DNA of 64,000 nucleotides from CAXMRP01 sp965216515 (GTDB lineage: Bacteria > Pseudomonadota > Alphaproteobacteria > Rhizobiales > Afifellaceae), in the NCBI GenBank assembly GCA_965216515.1, contig OZ244173.1, positions 124,001 through 188,000 of the forward strand, in the 5' to 3' direction. This document shows, in pieces, positions 51,882 through 61,024 of this stretch (its first letter is position 1; each line of letters starts with the position of its first letter). The position numbers and the translations under genes were made by a program. The notes under the pieces are model-generated. The model saw only the letters and a program-made list of their open reading frames with translations. It was not told the DNA's origin and made no database searches.

Positions 51882-53380
51882 TGGCGGCGCGGGAACAGGG
51901 GGCCGTCCGGTTCCTTCTGGGCGGGGAAGAGCGCACGGTCGCCGGCCTGCCGCCGACCACCACGGTGCTCGACTATCTGCGCCGCCACGAGCGGATGACC
52001 GGCACCAAGGAAGGCTGCGCGGAGGGCGACTGCGGCGCCTGCACCGTGGTGCTGCGCCAACCCGACGGCAAAGGCGGCTTGCGCACATGGCCGGCCAATG
52101 CCTGTATCCGGTTCCTGCCCATGGTTCACGGCTGTCAGGTGCTGACCGTGGAGCATCTGAGACGGTCCGACGGCACGCTCCATCCCGTCCAGCAGGCGCT
52201 GGTCGACCGTCACGCCTCCCAATGCGGTTTTTGCACGCCGGGCTTCGTCATGCAGATCCATGCCGCCTGGCTGGCAGGGCGCGAATTTGACGCCATGGCA
52301 CTCAACGACTGGCTTGCCGGAAATCTTTGCCGCTGCACCGGCTACGGGCCGATCCTATCCGCCGCCGCCGACGTGCTGGACGGCACCGACAGCGCCGCTC
52401 GCGCCGGCGAAGAACCGGACGAGGCCACCCTTGCCGCCCGGCTTGCCGCCCTCGATCATGGCGGCCCGCTGCTCCACCACGATGGTCAGCGCTGGTTTGC
52501 CCCGCGCACCCTTGGCGAACTGGCCGAGACCTGCACTGCCCATCCCGATGCCGTGCTGGTCGCCGGGGCGACCGATGTCGGCCTGTGGGTGACCAAGGCT
52601 CACCGTCATCTGGAGACGCTGATCGACGTCACCCGGGTCGACGGCCTTGGGGGAATTCGCGAGGAGGAGGCGGCGCTGGTCATCGGCGCCGCCACGACGC
52701 TGGACGAGGCCCACGGCGCGCTTGCCGGCCTGCACGCCGACATCGGCGCCCTCATGCGCCGCTTCGCCGCCGTCCAGATCCGCCAATCCGGAACCGTCGG
52801 CGGCAACATCGCCAACGGCTCGCCGATCGGCGATCTGCCGCCGGTGCTGATCGCGCTTGGCGCCGAGCTTGTGCTCCGCCGGGGCGGTGAGACGCGGCGC
52901 ATCGCCCTGGAGGATTTCTTCATCGCCTATGGCCGGCAGGACCGGGCACCCGGCGAATTCGTTGTGGAAATCCGGGTGCCGGTGCCCGCCGCCGGCGCGA
53001 AATTCTTCTGCCACAAGATCTCCAAGCGCTTCGACCAGGACATTTCCGCCGTCCTGGCTGCCTTCCACGTGGTCACCGAGGGCTCCGACATCGCCGAGGC
53101 CCGGCTGGCCTTCGGCGGCATGGCCGCCACACCCAAACGCGCCACCGCTGCGGAAACCGCGCTCGCTGCCGGCGGCTGGACCGAAGCCGGCATCGCGGCC
53201 GCCGCCGCCGCGCTGGACGCGGACTTCGCCCCGCTGACCGACATGCGGGCCTCCGCCGGCTATCGGCTGAAGGTGGCGCAAAACCTGCTGCGCCGCTTCT
53301 GGCTGGAGATCGGCGGTGATGCACCCGCCCGATTGCCTGTTTTTGCCGACGCCGATACAGCGCGTGCCGGCCATGTCTGA
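51881..53380 (+). CDS. xdhA: xanthine dehydrogenase small subunit (FeS/FAD)
   Basis: Carries electrons from the molybdenum centre to NAD through two [2Fe-2S] clusters and FAD. 499 residues. Cluster 1 is bound by CAEGDCGAC (Cys46, 51, 54) and Cys75; cluster 2 by QCGFCTPGFVM and CRCTGYGPI. The FAD domain starts near residue 200, with GGNIANGSPIGDLPP. ATG 51881 follows uraH with a 1-nt overlap (TGATG). The 3' end overlaps xdhB by 8 nt. Confidence 0.97.
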   Translation: MAAREQGAVRFLLGGEERTVAGLPPTTTVLDYLRRHERMTGTKEGCAEGDCGACTVVLRQPDGKGGLRTWPANACIRFLPMVHGCQVLTVEHLRRSDGTLHPVQQALVDRHASQCGFCTPGFVMQIHAAWLAGREFDAMALNDWLAGNLCRCTGYGPILSAAADVLDGTDSAARAGEEPDEATLAARLAALDHGGPLLHHDGQRWFAPRTLGELAETCTAHPDAVLVAGATDVGLWVTKAHRHLETLIDVTRVDGLGGIREEEAALVIGAATTLDEAHGALAGLHADIGALMRRFAAVQIRQSGTVGGNIANGSPIGDLPPVLIALGAELVLRRGGETRRIALEDFFIAYGRQDRAPGEFVVEIRVPVPAAGAKFFCHKISKRFDQDISAVLAAFHVVTEGSDIAEARLAFGGMAATPKRATAAETALAAGGWTEAGIAAAAAALDADFAPLTDMRASAGYRLKVAQNLLRRFWLEIGGDAPARLPVFADADTARAGHV

Positions 53381-55721
53381 GACGCCCGCCGAGCGCGACG
53401 CCCCGGATCGCATCGAGGGCGGCGTCCACCAGCCCCGAAAACACGACAGCGGGCCGCTCCATGTCGCCGGCGAGGCGATCTATGTCGACGACATCCCCGA
53501 ACTGCCGGGCACGGTGCAGGTTTGTCTCGCCACCAGCGCCCGCGCCCGCGCCGATATTGCCGGCATCGATCTTGCCGCGGTCCGCGCCGCCCCCGGCGTC
53601 GTCGCCGTGCTCACCGCCGCCGATATTCCCGGCGTCAACGACTACAGCCCGGCGGCTGGCGATGATCCGATCTTCGCCGAAGGCCATGTCGAATATGCCG
53701 GCCAGCCGCTGTTCGCCGTCGCCGCGACAAGCCTGGCGCAAGCCCGCGCCGCGGCTGCGCGGGCGCAGGTGTCCTACACCGAAAAGCCGCCGGTCCTGAC
53801 AATTGACGACGCGCTCGCCGCCGACAATGACCTGATGCCTCCCCACACGATGCGGCTCGGCGATGCCGATGCGGCGATCGCCGGCGCGCCGGACCGGATA
53901 TCCGGTTCGGTATCCGTTGGCGGCCAGGACCATTTCTATCTGGAAGGCCAGGTCGCCTACGCCATCCCCGGCGAGGGCGACGACATGATTGTCCACTCCT
54001 CCACCCAGCACCCCAGCGAAGTCCAGCACAACATCGCCCGGGCGCTGGCCGTGCCCGACCATTGTGTCACCGTGGAGGTGCGCCGCATGGGCGGCGGCTT
54101 CGGCGGAAAGGAAAGCCAGCCCTCGCTGCTCGCCAGCATCGCCGCGCTCGCCGCCCGCAAGACCGGCCGTCCGGCCAAGGTCCGCTTCGATCGCGACGAC
54201 GACATGGTCATCACCGGCAAGCGCCACGAATTCCGCATCGACTACGAGGCCGGGTTTGACGCGGAGGGCCGGCTCGCCGGCGTCGCGTTCCGGCAGGCGG
54301 CGCGCTGCGGCTATTCCGCCGACGTCTCGCAGGGCATCGCCGACCGCGCCATGTTCCATGCCGATAATGCCTATGATCTGAACGCCGCCGCCATCCACTC
54401 CCGCCGCCTGAAGACCAATACCGTCTCCAACACCGCGTTTCGCGGTTTCGGCGGGCCCCAGGGCATGGTCGGCATCGAGCGGGTGATGGACGAGATCGCG
54501 TTTCGCACCGGCCGCGATCCGCTGGACGTGCGCCGCGCCAACGTCTACGGCCCCGGCAAAGCCAATCTTACGCCCTACCACATGGAAGTCACCGACAGCG
54601 TTGCCGGCGAAATCATCGATGCGCTGGCGGACCGGGCCGACTATCGTGCCCGCCGCGCCGGGATAGCGGCTTTCAACCGCGACAACACCGTTCAGAAAAA
54701 GGGTCTGGCGCTGACACCGGTAAAATTCGGCATCTCCTTCACGCTCACCCACCTCAACCAGGCCGGCGCCCTGGTCCACATCTACAAGGACGGTTCGGTC
54801 CATTTGAACCATGGCGGCACGGAGATGGGGCAGGGGCTCTTCATCAAGGTCGCCCAGGTTGTGGCGGAAGAATTCCAGATCGATGTGGACAGGGTAAAGA
54901 TCACCGCCACGACGACAGCCAAGGTGCCCAACACCTCGGCCACCGCCGCATCCTCCGGTTCCGACCTCAACGGCATGGCCGCCCGCGCCGCCGCCCGCGC
55001 CATCAAGGACCGGGTGATTGCGTTTGCCGCGGAACGCTACCGTGTGCCGCCGGACCACATCGTGTTCCTGCCCAACAGGGTGCGCATCGGCAACGAGGAG
55101 GTCGCCTTCGCCCAGCTGATCAGCGAAGCCTACCACGCCCGTATCTCCCTGTCCTCGACCGGGTTTTATTCCACGCCGGTCATCCACTACGACCGCGAGA
55201 CCGCCCGCGGCCATCCCTTCTTCTACTTCGCTTATGGTGCGGCGGTCAGCGAGGTGCTCATCGACACGATGACGGGGGAATACAGGGTCCTGCGCGCCGA
55301 CATCCTCCACGATTGCGGTCGCTCGCTGAATCCGGCCATCGATCTGGGGCAGATCGAGGGCGGCTTCGTCCAGGGGATGGGCTGGTTGACGACGGAGGAA
55401 TTGTGGTGGGATGACGAGGGGATCCTGAAGACCCACGCCCCGTCCACTTACAAGATCCCGACCGCCGGCGACCGGCCGCCGATCCTGAACGTGGCGATCT
55501 GGGAGCCGGGCGAAAACCGCGCCGAGACGATCTACCGCTCCAAGGCCGTCGGCGAGCCGCCGTTGATGCTGGCGATCTCGGTGTTCAGCGCTCTGACCGA
55601 CGCCGTCATCGCCGCTGGCGACAGGCGGGCCTTTCCCGATCTGGATGCGCCGGCGACGCCGGAGGCGGTGCTGCGCGCCGTGGAGGCCGTGCGCGCCGCA
55701 GGCGAGGGGACGGCGCCGTGA
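53373..55721 (+). CDS. xdhB: xanthine dehydrogenase molybdopterin-binding subunit
   Basis: The catalytic subunit that hydroxylates hypoxanthine to xanthine and xanthine to urate at a molybdopterin centre. 782 residues. Motifs: MGGGFGGKESQPS, AFRGFGGPQGM (substrate Arg and Phe), GTEMGQGLF and, near the C-terminus, VGEPPLML with the catalytic Glu. ATG 53373 (MSETPAERD) overlaps the xdhA end by 8 nt; an in-frame ATG at 53316 would overlap far more. The stop overlaps the xdhC start. Confidence 0.97.
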   Translation: MSETPAERDAPDRIEGGVHQPRKHDSGPLHVAGEAIYVDDIPELPGTVQVCLATSARARADIAGIDLAAVRAAPGVVAVLTAADIPGVNDYSPAAGDDPIFAEGHVEYAGQPLFAVAATSLAQARAAAARAQVSYTEKPPVLTIDDALAADNDLMPPHTMRLGDADAAIAGAPDRISGSVSVGGQDHFYLEGQVAYAIPGEGDDMIVHSSTQHPSEVQHNIARALAVPDHCVTVEVRRMGGGFGGKESQPSLLASIAALAARKTGRPAKVRFDRDDDMVITGKRHEFRIDYEAGFDAEGRLAGVAFRQAARCGYSADVSQGIADRAMFHADNAYDLNAAAIHSRRLKTNTVSNTAFRGFGGPQGMVGIERVMDEIAFRTGRDPLDVRRANVYGPGKANLTPYHMEVTDSVAGEIIDALADRADYRARRAGIAAFNRDNTVQKKGLALTPVKFGISFTLTHLNQAGALVHIYKDGSVHLNHGGTEMGQGLFIKVAQVVAEEFQIDVDRVKITATTTAKVPNTSATAASSGSDLNGMAARAAARAIKDRVIAFAAERYRVPPDHIVFLPNRVRIGNEEVAFAQLISEAYHARISLSSTGFYSTPVIHYDRETARGHPFFYFAYGAAVSEVLIDTMTGEYRVLRADILHDCGRSLNPAIDLGQIEGGFVQGMGWLTTEELWWDDEGILKTHAPSTYKIPTAGDRPPILNVAIWEPGENRAETIYRSKAVGEPPLMLAISVFSALTDAVIAAGDRRAFPDLDAPATPEAVLRAVEAVRAAGEGTAP

Positions 55722-57187
55722 AGGCCGGGTTGATGGCCGAACTGCACACCCGCCTGGCCCGTGGCGAGACGGCGATGCTGGTCCATGTCGCGCAGATCCA
55801 GGGTTCCGCACCGCGCGAGGCCGGGGCCCGGATGCGGGTCGGCAAAAGTGACATCTTCGCCACGATTGGCGGCGGCGAGCTGGAATACCGTGCGATTGAC
55901 CATGCCCGCCGGCTGCTCGCCGAAGGGGCTGCCGGCTGGGTCGACTGGAGCCTCGGGCCGGAGCTCGGCCAATGCTGCGGCGGCCGGGTGGTGCTGGCAT
56001 TCGAGCCCTTTGCGCCGGCCGACGCGGAATTCGTTAAAAAACTTGTTGAATCAGAACGTTCCGGTGCGAATTTGATTCGGAAGCTTAATATTGGATCCGG
56101 GGTCGCATTTGATCGGTCACCGGCGATGGCGGCAACCGGGGCGCCCGCCGCGTCCGCCCGCCGCAGGGGCGAAGTTCTGGACCTGACCCTGGCCGTCGGC
56201 GACGCCCGCCCGCCGCTATGGCTGTTCGGCGCCGGCCATGTCGGCCGAGCCGTGGTCGATGCGCTGGCGCTGCTTGATTTCGCCATCACCTGGATTGATG
56301 GCCGCGCCGGCCAGTTTCCTGATCCTCCGCCGGCTGGAATCCGCTGTCAGGAACTGGCGATGCCGGAGCTGATCGTCGACGAGGCGCCCGACGGAACCAG
56401 TTTTCTGGTCATGACGCACAGCCATCCCCTCGACGAGGAGATCTGCGCCGCCGTGCTCGCCGACGGACGTTTCGCCTATCTCGGACTGATCGGTTCGGCG
56501 ACCAAGCGGACGCTGTTTGAGCGCCGGCTTGCGGCGCGCGGCCTGACACCGGACGCGATCGCCCGCATCCATTGCCCGATCGGTTTGCCCGGTATTCATG
56601 ACAAGCGTCCGGCGGCGATCGCCGCCTCCGTCGCCGCTGACCTGCTGATCCGTTCCGGCACGACCGTTGACGCGGCGGGGCGGCAGAGAAAAGAGGAAAT
56701 ACATGCCATGAACGACCGCGATCGGGAGGGTTTCATGCGTCGCGCCATCGAACTGTCGGCGGAGCGCATGCGGGCCGGGCAGGGTGGTCCCTTCGGCGCC
56801 GTGATTGTCCGCCACGGCGAGATCGTCGCGGAGGGCTGGAACAATGTCACCACAGCCAATGACCCGACGGCCCATGCCGAGGTCTCCGCCATACGCACCG
56901 CGTGCGCACGTCTGGGCACCTTCTCGCTGGAAGGCTGCGAGATTTTCACAAGCTGTGAGCCCTGTCCCATGTGCCTGGCCGCCATCTACTGGGCGCGCAT
57001 CGACCGCATCTGGTTCGCCAACACCCGCGCCGACGCGGCGGCCATCGGCTTTGATGACGATCACATCTATGGCGAAGTGGCCAAGCCCGTCGACGACCGC
57101 GCCATTCCCACTGCCCGCCTTCATCTGCCCGAGGCCGAGGCTGTGTTCGCCGAATGGCGCGAGAAGCCCGACAAGGTGATGTATTGA
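55718..57187 (+). CDS. XdhC-guanine deaminase fusion protein
   Basis: One 489-aa open frame with two purine-pathway proteins. Residues 1 to about 325 are XdhC, which inserts sulfurated molybdenum cofactor into xanthine dehydrogenase: the N-terminal XdhC/CoxI domain has IGGGELEYRAIDHARRL and ELGQCCGGRV, and the Rossmann half starts LWLFGAGHVGRAVV. A basic linker of about 20 residues leads to residue 331, a Met where stand-alone guanine deaminases begin. The deaminase has zinc motifs HAEVSAIR and EPCPMCLAAIYWARI and would convert guanine to xanthine. A possible internal ribosome binding site (AAGAGGA about 13 nt before ATG 56708) means a separate deaminase could also be made. Confidence 0.9.
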   Translation: MKAGLMAELHTRLARGETAMLVHVAQIQGSAPREAGARMRVGKSDIFATIGGGELEYRAIDHARRLLAEGAAGWVDWSLGPELGQCCGGRVVLAFEPFAPADAEFVKKLVESERSGANLIRKLNIGSGVAFDRSPAMAATGAPAASARRRGEVLDLTLAVGDARPPLWLFGAGHVGRAVVDALALLDFAITWIDGRAGQFPDPPPAGIRCQELAMPELIVDEAPDGTSFLVMTHSHPLDEEICAAVLADGRFAYLGLIGSATKRTLFERRLAARGLTPDAIARIHCPIGLPGIHDKRPAAIAASVAADLLIRSGTTVDAAGRQRKEEIHAMNDRDREGFMRRAIELSAERMRAGQGGPFGAVIVRHGEIVAEGWNNVTTANDPTAHAEVSAIRTACARLGTFSLEGCEIFTSCEPCPMCLAAIYWARIDRIWFANTRADAAAIGFDDDHIYGEVAKPVDDRAIPTARLHLPEAEAVFAEWREKPDKVMY

Positions 57188-57203
57188 GCCGGGGTGTGAA
57201 GCC

Positions 57204-58397
57204 ATGACCACCGCCATCCTGGAGTGGCTCAATCTCGGCTTGCGCTGGTTTCATATCATGGCCGGCATCGCCTGGATCGGTTCCTCGTTCCTGTTTATCG
57301 CGCTGGAATCGGGCCTGCGCCGTCGCGCCGGCCAGCCTGACGGCGTGGAGGGCGACATCTGGCTGGTTCACGGCGGCGGTTTCTACCGGGCGGAAAAATA
57401 CGCCGTCGCGCCGGAAAGCCTTCCCGACGAATTGCTCTGGTTCAAATACGAGGCCTATTTCACATGGCTCACCGGCTTCGCGCTGCTGGCGCTGATTTAC
57501 TATGCCGGTGCCGACGCCTTTCTGATCGACCGCAACAAGTGGGACCTGACGCCCTGGCAGGCGACCGGCCTTTCGGTCGCCTCGCTGGCGGCAGGCTGGC
57601 TCATCTATGATCGCCTGTGCAAGTCGCCCCTGCGTGACCGGACCGGGCCGCTGGCCTCGGCGGTGTTCGTGCTCATCGTTGCCGCCACGCTTTTTTACAC
57701 GGCCGTGTTCAGCGACCGCGCCGCCTTCCTCCACATCGGCGCCTTCATCGGCACGATCATGGTCGGCAGCGTGTTCTTCGTCATTATCCCCAACCAGAAG
57801 ATCGTCGTTGCCGATCTTGTCGCCGGCCGCACGCCCGATCCGGCCTTCGGCCGACAGGCTTTCCAGCGCTCCCTCCACAACAATTACCTGACACTGCCGG
57901 TCGTTTTCATGATGGTGTCGAGCCACTATCCCATCGTATTCGGCCATCCCCTGTCCTGGCTGATCGCGCTCGGTATCGTTGTCGTCGGCGGCCTCATCCG
58001 CCACGTCTTCAATGCCCATCATCGCGGCAAGCTGGATTCCACCGCCCAGGCCGCCATACCGCTGGCCTTGATGCTGCTCGTCGGCCTGGCTCTGCTCACC
58101 GGCTACCGGCCGGATCTTGCGGCAAGCGGCAGCGTTGCCTTTTCCGATGTCGAACCTGTGATCCGCCGCCACTGCGTTGCCTGCCATGCGGCCCGGCCGA
58201 CCAACGCCGATTTTCCCGAAGCGCCCAAGGGCGTGATGCTGGAGGCGCCGGCCGACATCCGCCGCCACGCGCCGATGATCCACCAGCAGGTGGTGCTGTC
58301 CGACATCATGCCGCTCGGCAACGAAACCGGCATGACCGATGCGGAGCGCGCACTGATCGCCGGTTGGGTTGCCGCCGGCGCACCGATCGCGGACTAG
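57204..58397 (+). CDS. puuD: urate hydroxylase PuuD (membrane-bound urate oxidase with cytochrome c domain)
   Basis: Oxidises urate to 5-hydroxyisourate, replacing soluble uricase. 397 residues. About eight membrane helices (from LGLRWFHIMAGIAWIGSSF to about residue 300) are followed by a periplasmic cytochrome c domain with heme motif CVACH near residue 323 and a distal Met in LSDIMPLGNETGM. Electrons would go to the respiratory chain. ATG 57204 lies 16 nt after the XdhC-deaminase gene. It is the last gene of the purine operon. Confidence 0.95.
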   Translation: MTTAILEWLNLGLRWFHIMAGIAWIGSSFLFIALESGLRRRAGQPDGVEGDIWLVHGGGFYRAEKYAVAPESLPDELLWFKYEAYFTWLTGFALLALIYYAGADAFLIDRNKWDLTPWQATGLSVASLAAGWLIYDRLCKSPLRDRTGPLASAVFVLIVAATLFYTAVFSDRAAFLHIGAFIGTIMVGSVFFVIIPNQKIVVADLVAGRTPDPAFGRQAFQRSLHNNYLTLPVVFMMVSSHYPIVFGHPLSWLIALGIVVVGGLIRHVFNAHHRGKLDSTAQAAIPLALMLLVGLALLTGYRPDLAASGSVAFSDVEPVIRRHCVACHAARPTNADFPEAPKGVMLEAPADIRRHAPMIHQQVVLSDIMPLGNETGMTDAERALIAGWVAAGAPIAD

Positions 58398-58442
58398 ACG
58401 GCCGCCCGGAAAAGGCAATCCGCCGCGCCGCGCGGCCCGCTT

Positions 58443-59861
58443 TCAGTTCAGCGGCGCCGTCCAGTCCGCCACGATGCTGTCAAGCGCCTCCTGGGCGGTG
58501 CCCGAGCCCTCGATCACATAACGGCGCAGCGGCGCGTCCATGGCCATGATCATCGCCTCCGCCCCCGGCCTTTGCGGCAGGCCGCGGGCACCGGCAAGCG
58601 TCTCCAGATAGGTCCGTGAAAACGCGCTTTCGGCCGCCAGTGCCGGCGCTGTGGCGATGGCCCGGTGGAGCGGCAACCCGCCCAGCTCCCACCACAACCG
58701 TTGCGTGGCGTCCCGCGTAAACCACGACAGGAAATCGATCGCCTGCCGTGTTTGGTCCGATCCGGCCGCGACCCCGATGGCATAGCCGGCCAGCACGGTG
58801 GCGTTTTCGCTGCCGGACGGATTGGCGAAGAAGCCGAAACGTGCCGGCGACCCGTCGGCCGACTGTGCCCGGTCGATCACGGCGAGGTCCGACAGCCATC
58901 CCATGGCCATCGCCGCCCGGCCGTCGAGGACAGCGCGAACGCTGGATGCGTCTGTCGTGGCGCAGCATTCGTACAGCTTGCGGACATCGCCGAGGGCCTG
59001 TGCCGCCTGCTCGGAGTTCGCCACTCCGTCCACCGCATCCGAACCCGGCGGATCGGCGAACCGGACACCGCGGGCAAACAGCAGGCTGGTGACCGCGGTG
59101 ACCAGACCACCGCCCGCTTCGTTCGTGGGAAGCGCGATACCCCCGGCCGGCGCGCCATCGATCGTCCGGCCCTGAAAGAACGCCCCGATCCGTGCCAGCT
59201 CCGCCTGCCGGCCCGGCGCCCTCAGGTCCCTTTGGTGGCGGTCGCGAAACGCCGCGTTCAGGTCCGGCCGCGCAAACCAGTCACGCCGGTAGACAAAGGC
59301 CAGCCCGTCGCCGGAAAACGGTATCGCCCACAGCGCCTGTTCGCCCTTGGGATAGGATGAATAACCGTAGAGAGCGGCGGGCAGGAAACCGGTTGTGTCA
59401 AGTGCGCCGGCTTCCGCATGCGCGTTGAGGTCTTGCAGGTCGCCCGCCGCCGCCAGTCCGCCGAGCCAGTGCGGCGGGAAGACGACCAGGTCGCAAAGCG
59501 CGCTGCGGTTTTCAAGCAGCATGCGCGTCTGCACGGCGTGGATCGCCGGGCTCCGCGGCCGCAGGCGCAGGCTGCGGCCGGTCTCGTCGGTATATTCGGC
59601 GATCAGCGCCGCCGCCGCCTCGCCGATCCGGCCCGCGGGCGTGCACAGGCTCGCCGGGCGCATCTGGGCCACAGCCCCTGTTGCCGCAGGCAAAACAATA
59701 GCGAACGCCAACACCACACCGCACAGCGCGGCAAGTCCGGCACCGAAACACCAGCCGGCCCGTCGCGGCGAGCAACCAGGACCGCTGCCGCTGCCGGCCG
59801 GTCCGTCATTCGCTCCGGCCGTCGCGGCCGGCGGCGCGCTCAGGCCAACACTTTCACCCAT
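58443..59861 (-). CDS. extracellular solute-binding protein family 1
   Basis: A 472-aa sugar-type binding protein. A 30-residue polar Gly/Ala leader comes before a hydrophobic segment (WCFGAGLAALCGVVLAFAIV), then VAQ and the mature domain. That gives an unusually long n-region or an uncleaved membrane anchor. Binding-protein features: LCDLVVFPPHWLGGL, WAIPFSGDGLAFVYRRDWF and ATDASSVRAVLDGRAAMAMG. No permease or ATPase is adjacent in the window. The start (59861) overlaps the end of the Gfo/Idh gene by 22 nt; a start downstream would cut the leader. Confidence 0.82.
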   Translation of the reverse strand: MGESVGLSAPPAATAGANDGPAGSGSGPGCSPRRAGWCFGAGLAALCGVVLAFAIVLPAATGAVAQMRPASLCTPAGRIGEAAAALIAEYTDETGRSLRLRPRSPAIHAVQTRMLLENRSALCDLVVFPPHWLGGLAAAGDLQDLNAHAEAGALDTTGFLPAALYGYSSYPKGEQALWAIPFSGDGLAFVYRRDWFARPDLNAAFRDRHQRDLRAPGRQAELARIGAFFQGRTIDGAPAGGIALPTNEAGGGLVTAVTSLLFARGVRFADPPGSDAVDGVANSEQAAQALGDVRKLYECCATTDASSVRAVLDGRAAMAMGWLSDLAVIDRAQSADGSPARFGFFANPSGSENATVLAGYAIGVAAGSDQTRQAIDFLSWFTRDATQRLWWELGGLPLHRAIATAPALAAESAFSRTYLETLAGARGLPQRPGAEAMIMAMDAPLRRYVIEGSGTAQEALDSIVADWTAPLN

Positions 59862-61015
59862 GCACCGTTCCGCTTGTTTGAGCGCACGCAGGCGTCCACA
59901 AACGCCATGCCCTTGACCCCGTCGGCCACCGTCGGAAACAGCGTGCCTTCCTCCGGCATTGAACCGGTGCGGGCCGCCCGGATCGCCCGCGCCGCTTCCG
60001 TGTAGATATTGGCGAAGCCCTCCAGATAGCCCTCCGGATGCCCCGGCGGCACGCGGGTGACACGGGCTGCCGCCTCGCCGACGCCGGCGCCGGCACGGGT
60101 GAGCATCCGGGCCTCTTCGCCGAGCGGCGTGAACCAGAGGATGTTCGGGTTTTCCTGCCGCCATTCCAGCCCGCCCTTGGTGCCGTAGATCCGCAATTTC
60201 AGGTTGTTCTCGTTGCCGGGCGCCACCTGGCTTGCCCACACCGTGCCGCGCGCCCCGCCGGCATAGCGCAGCATCATGTGGGCATTGTCGTCGAGCACGC
60301 GGCCCGGCACGAAGCTGGTCAGGTCTGCCGACAGCGCCTCCGCGTCCAGGCCGGAGACGAAGCAGGCGAGGTTGTAGGCGTGGGTGCCGATGTCGCCGAT
60401 CGCACCGCCGGCGCCCGCCTGTTCCGGGTCGGTCCGCCAGGCCGCCTGTTTCTGTCCGGTCGATTCCAGATCACCCGACAGCCAGTCCTGCACATATTCC
60501 GCCTGCACCAACCGGATCTGGCCGAGATCGCCGTTGGCAACCATCTGCCGGGCATGCCGGACCATCGGATAGCCGGTATAGTTGTGGGTCAGGACAAACA
60601 CCCTGCCGCTTTTTTCGACGAGACTGGCCAGCTTGCGGGCGTCACGCAGGTTGGTTGTCAGCGGTTTGTCGCAGATCACGTGAATGCCGCGCTTCAGAAA
60701 CTCCCGCGCGATCGGGAAATGCGAATTGTTGGGTGTCACGATGGCGACCGCCTCGATGCCGGTTTTCAGCCGCGCCTCGCGTTTGGCCATGTCCAGATAG
60801 CTGCCGTAGTTGCGGTCATCGGGCAGCCCCAGTTCGCGCCCCGACGCCACGGCCCGTTCCGGATCCGATGACAGCGCGCCGGCGATCAGCGTGTAGTGGT
60901 CATCCATGCGCGCGGCAAGCCGGTGAACGGCGCCGATGAACGCCCCCTGGCCGCCGCCGACCATACCCAGGCGAATGCGTTCGCCGCCCGCGTCGCTGCG
61001 TCCCTCGATTGCCAT
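59840..61015 (-). CDS. Gfo/Idh/MocA family oxidoreductase
   Basis: A 391-aa NAD(P)-dependent sugar or inositol dehydrogenase type. Nucleotide motif LGMVGGGQGAFIGAVHR at the N-terminus (about 18-34), AIVTPNNSHFPIA, then the conserved ICDKPLTTN with the EKP-type Lys. GGAIGDIGTHAYNLACFV supplies the active-site Asp/His. ATG 61015 is preceded by AGGAGG just after the epimerase stop, so it is translated as part of the sugar operon. Substrate unknown, probably a sugar or cyclitol handled with the neighbouring epimerase. Confidence 0.94.
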   Translation of the reverse strand: MAIEGRSDAGGERIRLGMVGGGQGAFIGAVHRLAARMDDHYTLIAGALSSDPERAVASGRELGLPDDRNYGSYLDMAKREARLKTGIEAVAIVTPNNSHFPIAREFLKRGIHVICDKPLTTNLRDARKLASLVEKSGRVFVLTHNYTGYPMVRHARQMVANGDLGQIRLVQAEYVQDWLSGDLESTGQKQAAWRTDPEQAGAGGAIGDIGTHAYNLACFVSGLDAEALSADLTSFVPGRVLDDNAHMMLRYAGGARGTVWASQVAPGNENNLKLRIYGTKGGLEWRQENPNILWFTPLGEEARMLTRAGAGVGEAAARVTRVPPGHPEGYLEGFANIYTEAARAIRAARTGSMPEEGTLFPTVADGVKGMAFVDACVRSNKRNGAWVKVLA

Positions 61016-61024
61016 GGCGTCCTC

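Noticed and set aside
53073..56000. A 975-codon open frame on the minus strand
   Set aside because: Antisense to xdhA/xdhB/xdhC, which have complete motifs and coupled starts and stops. The translation has no recognisable domain.
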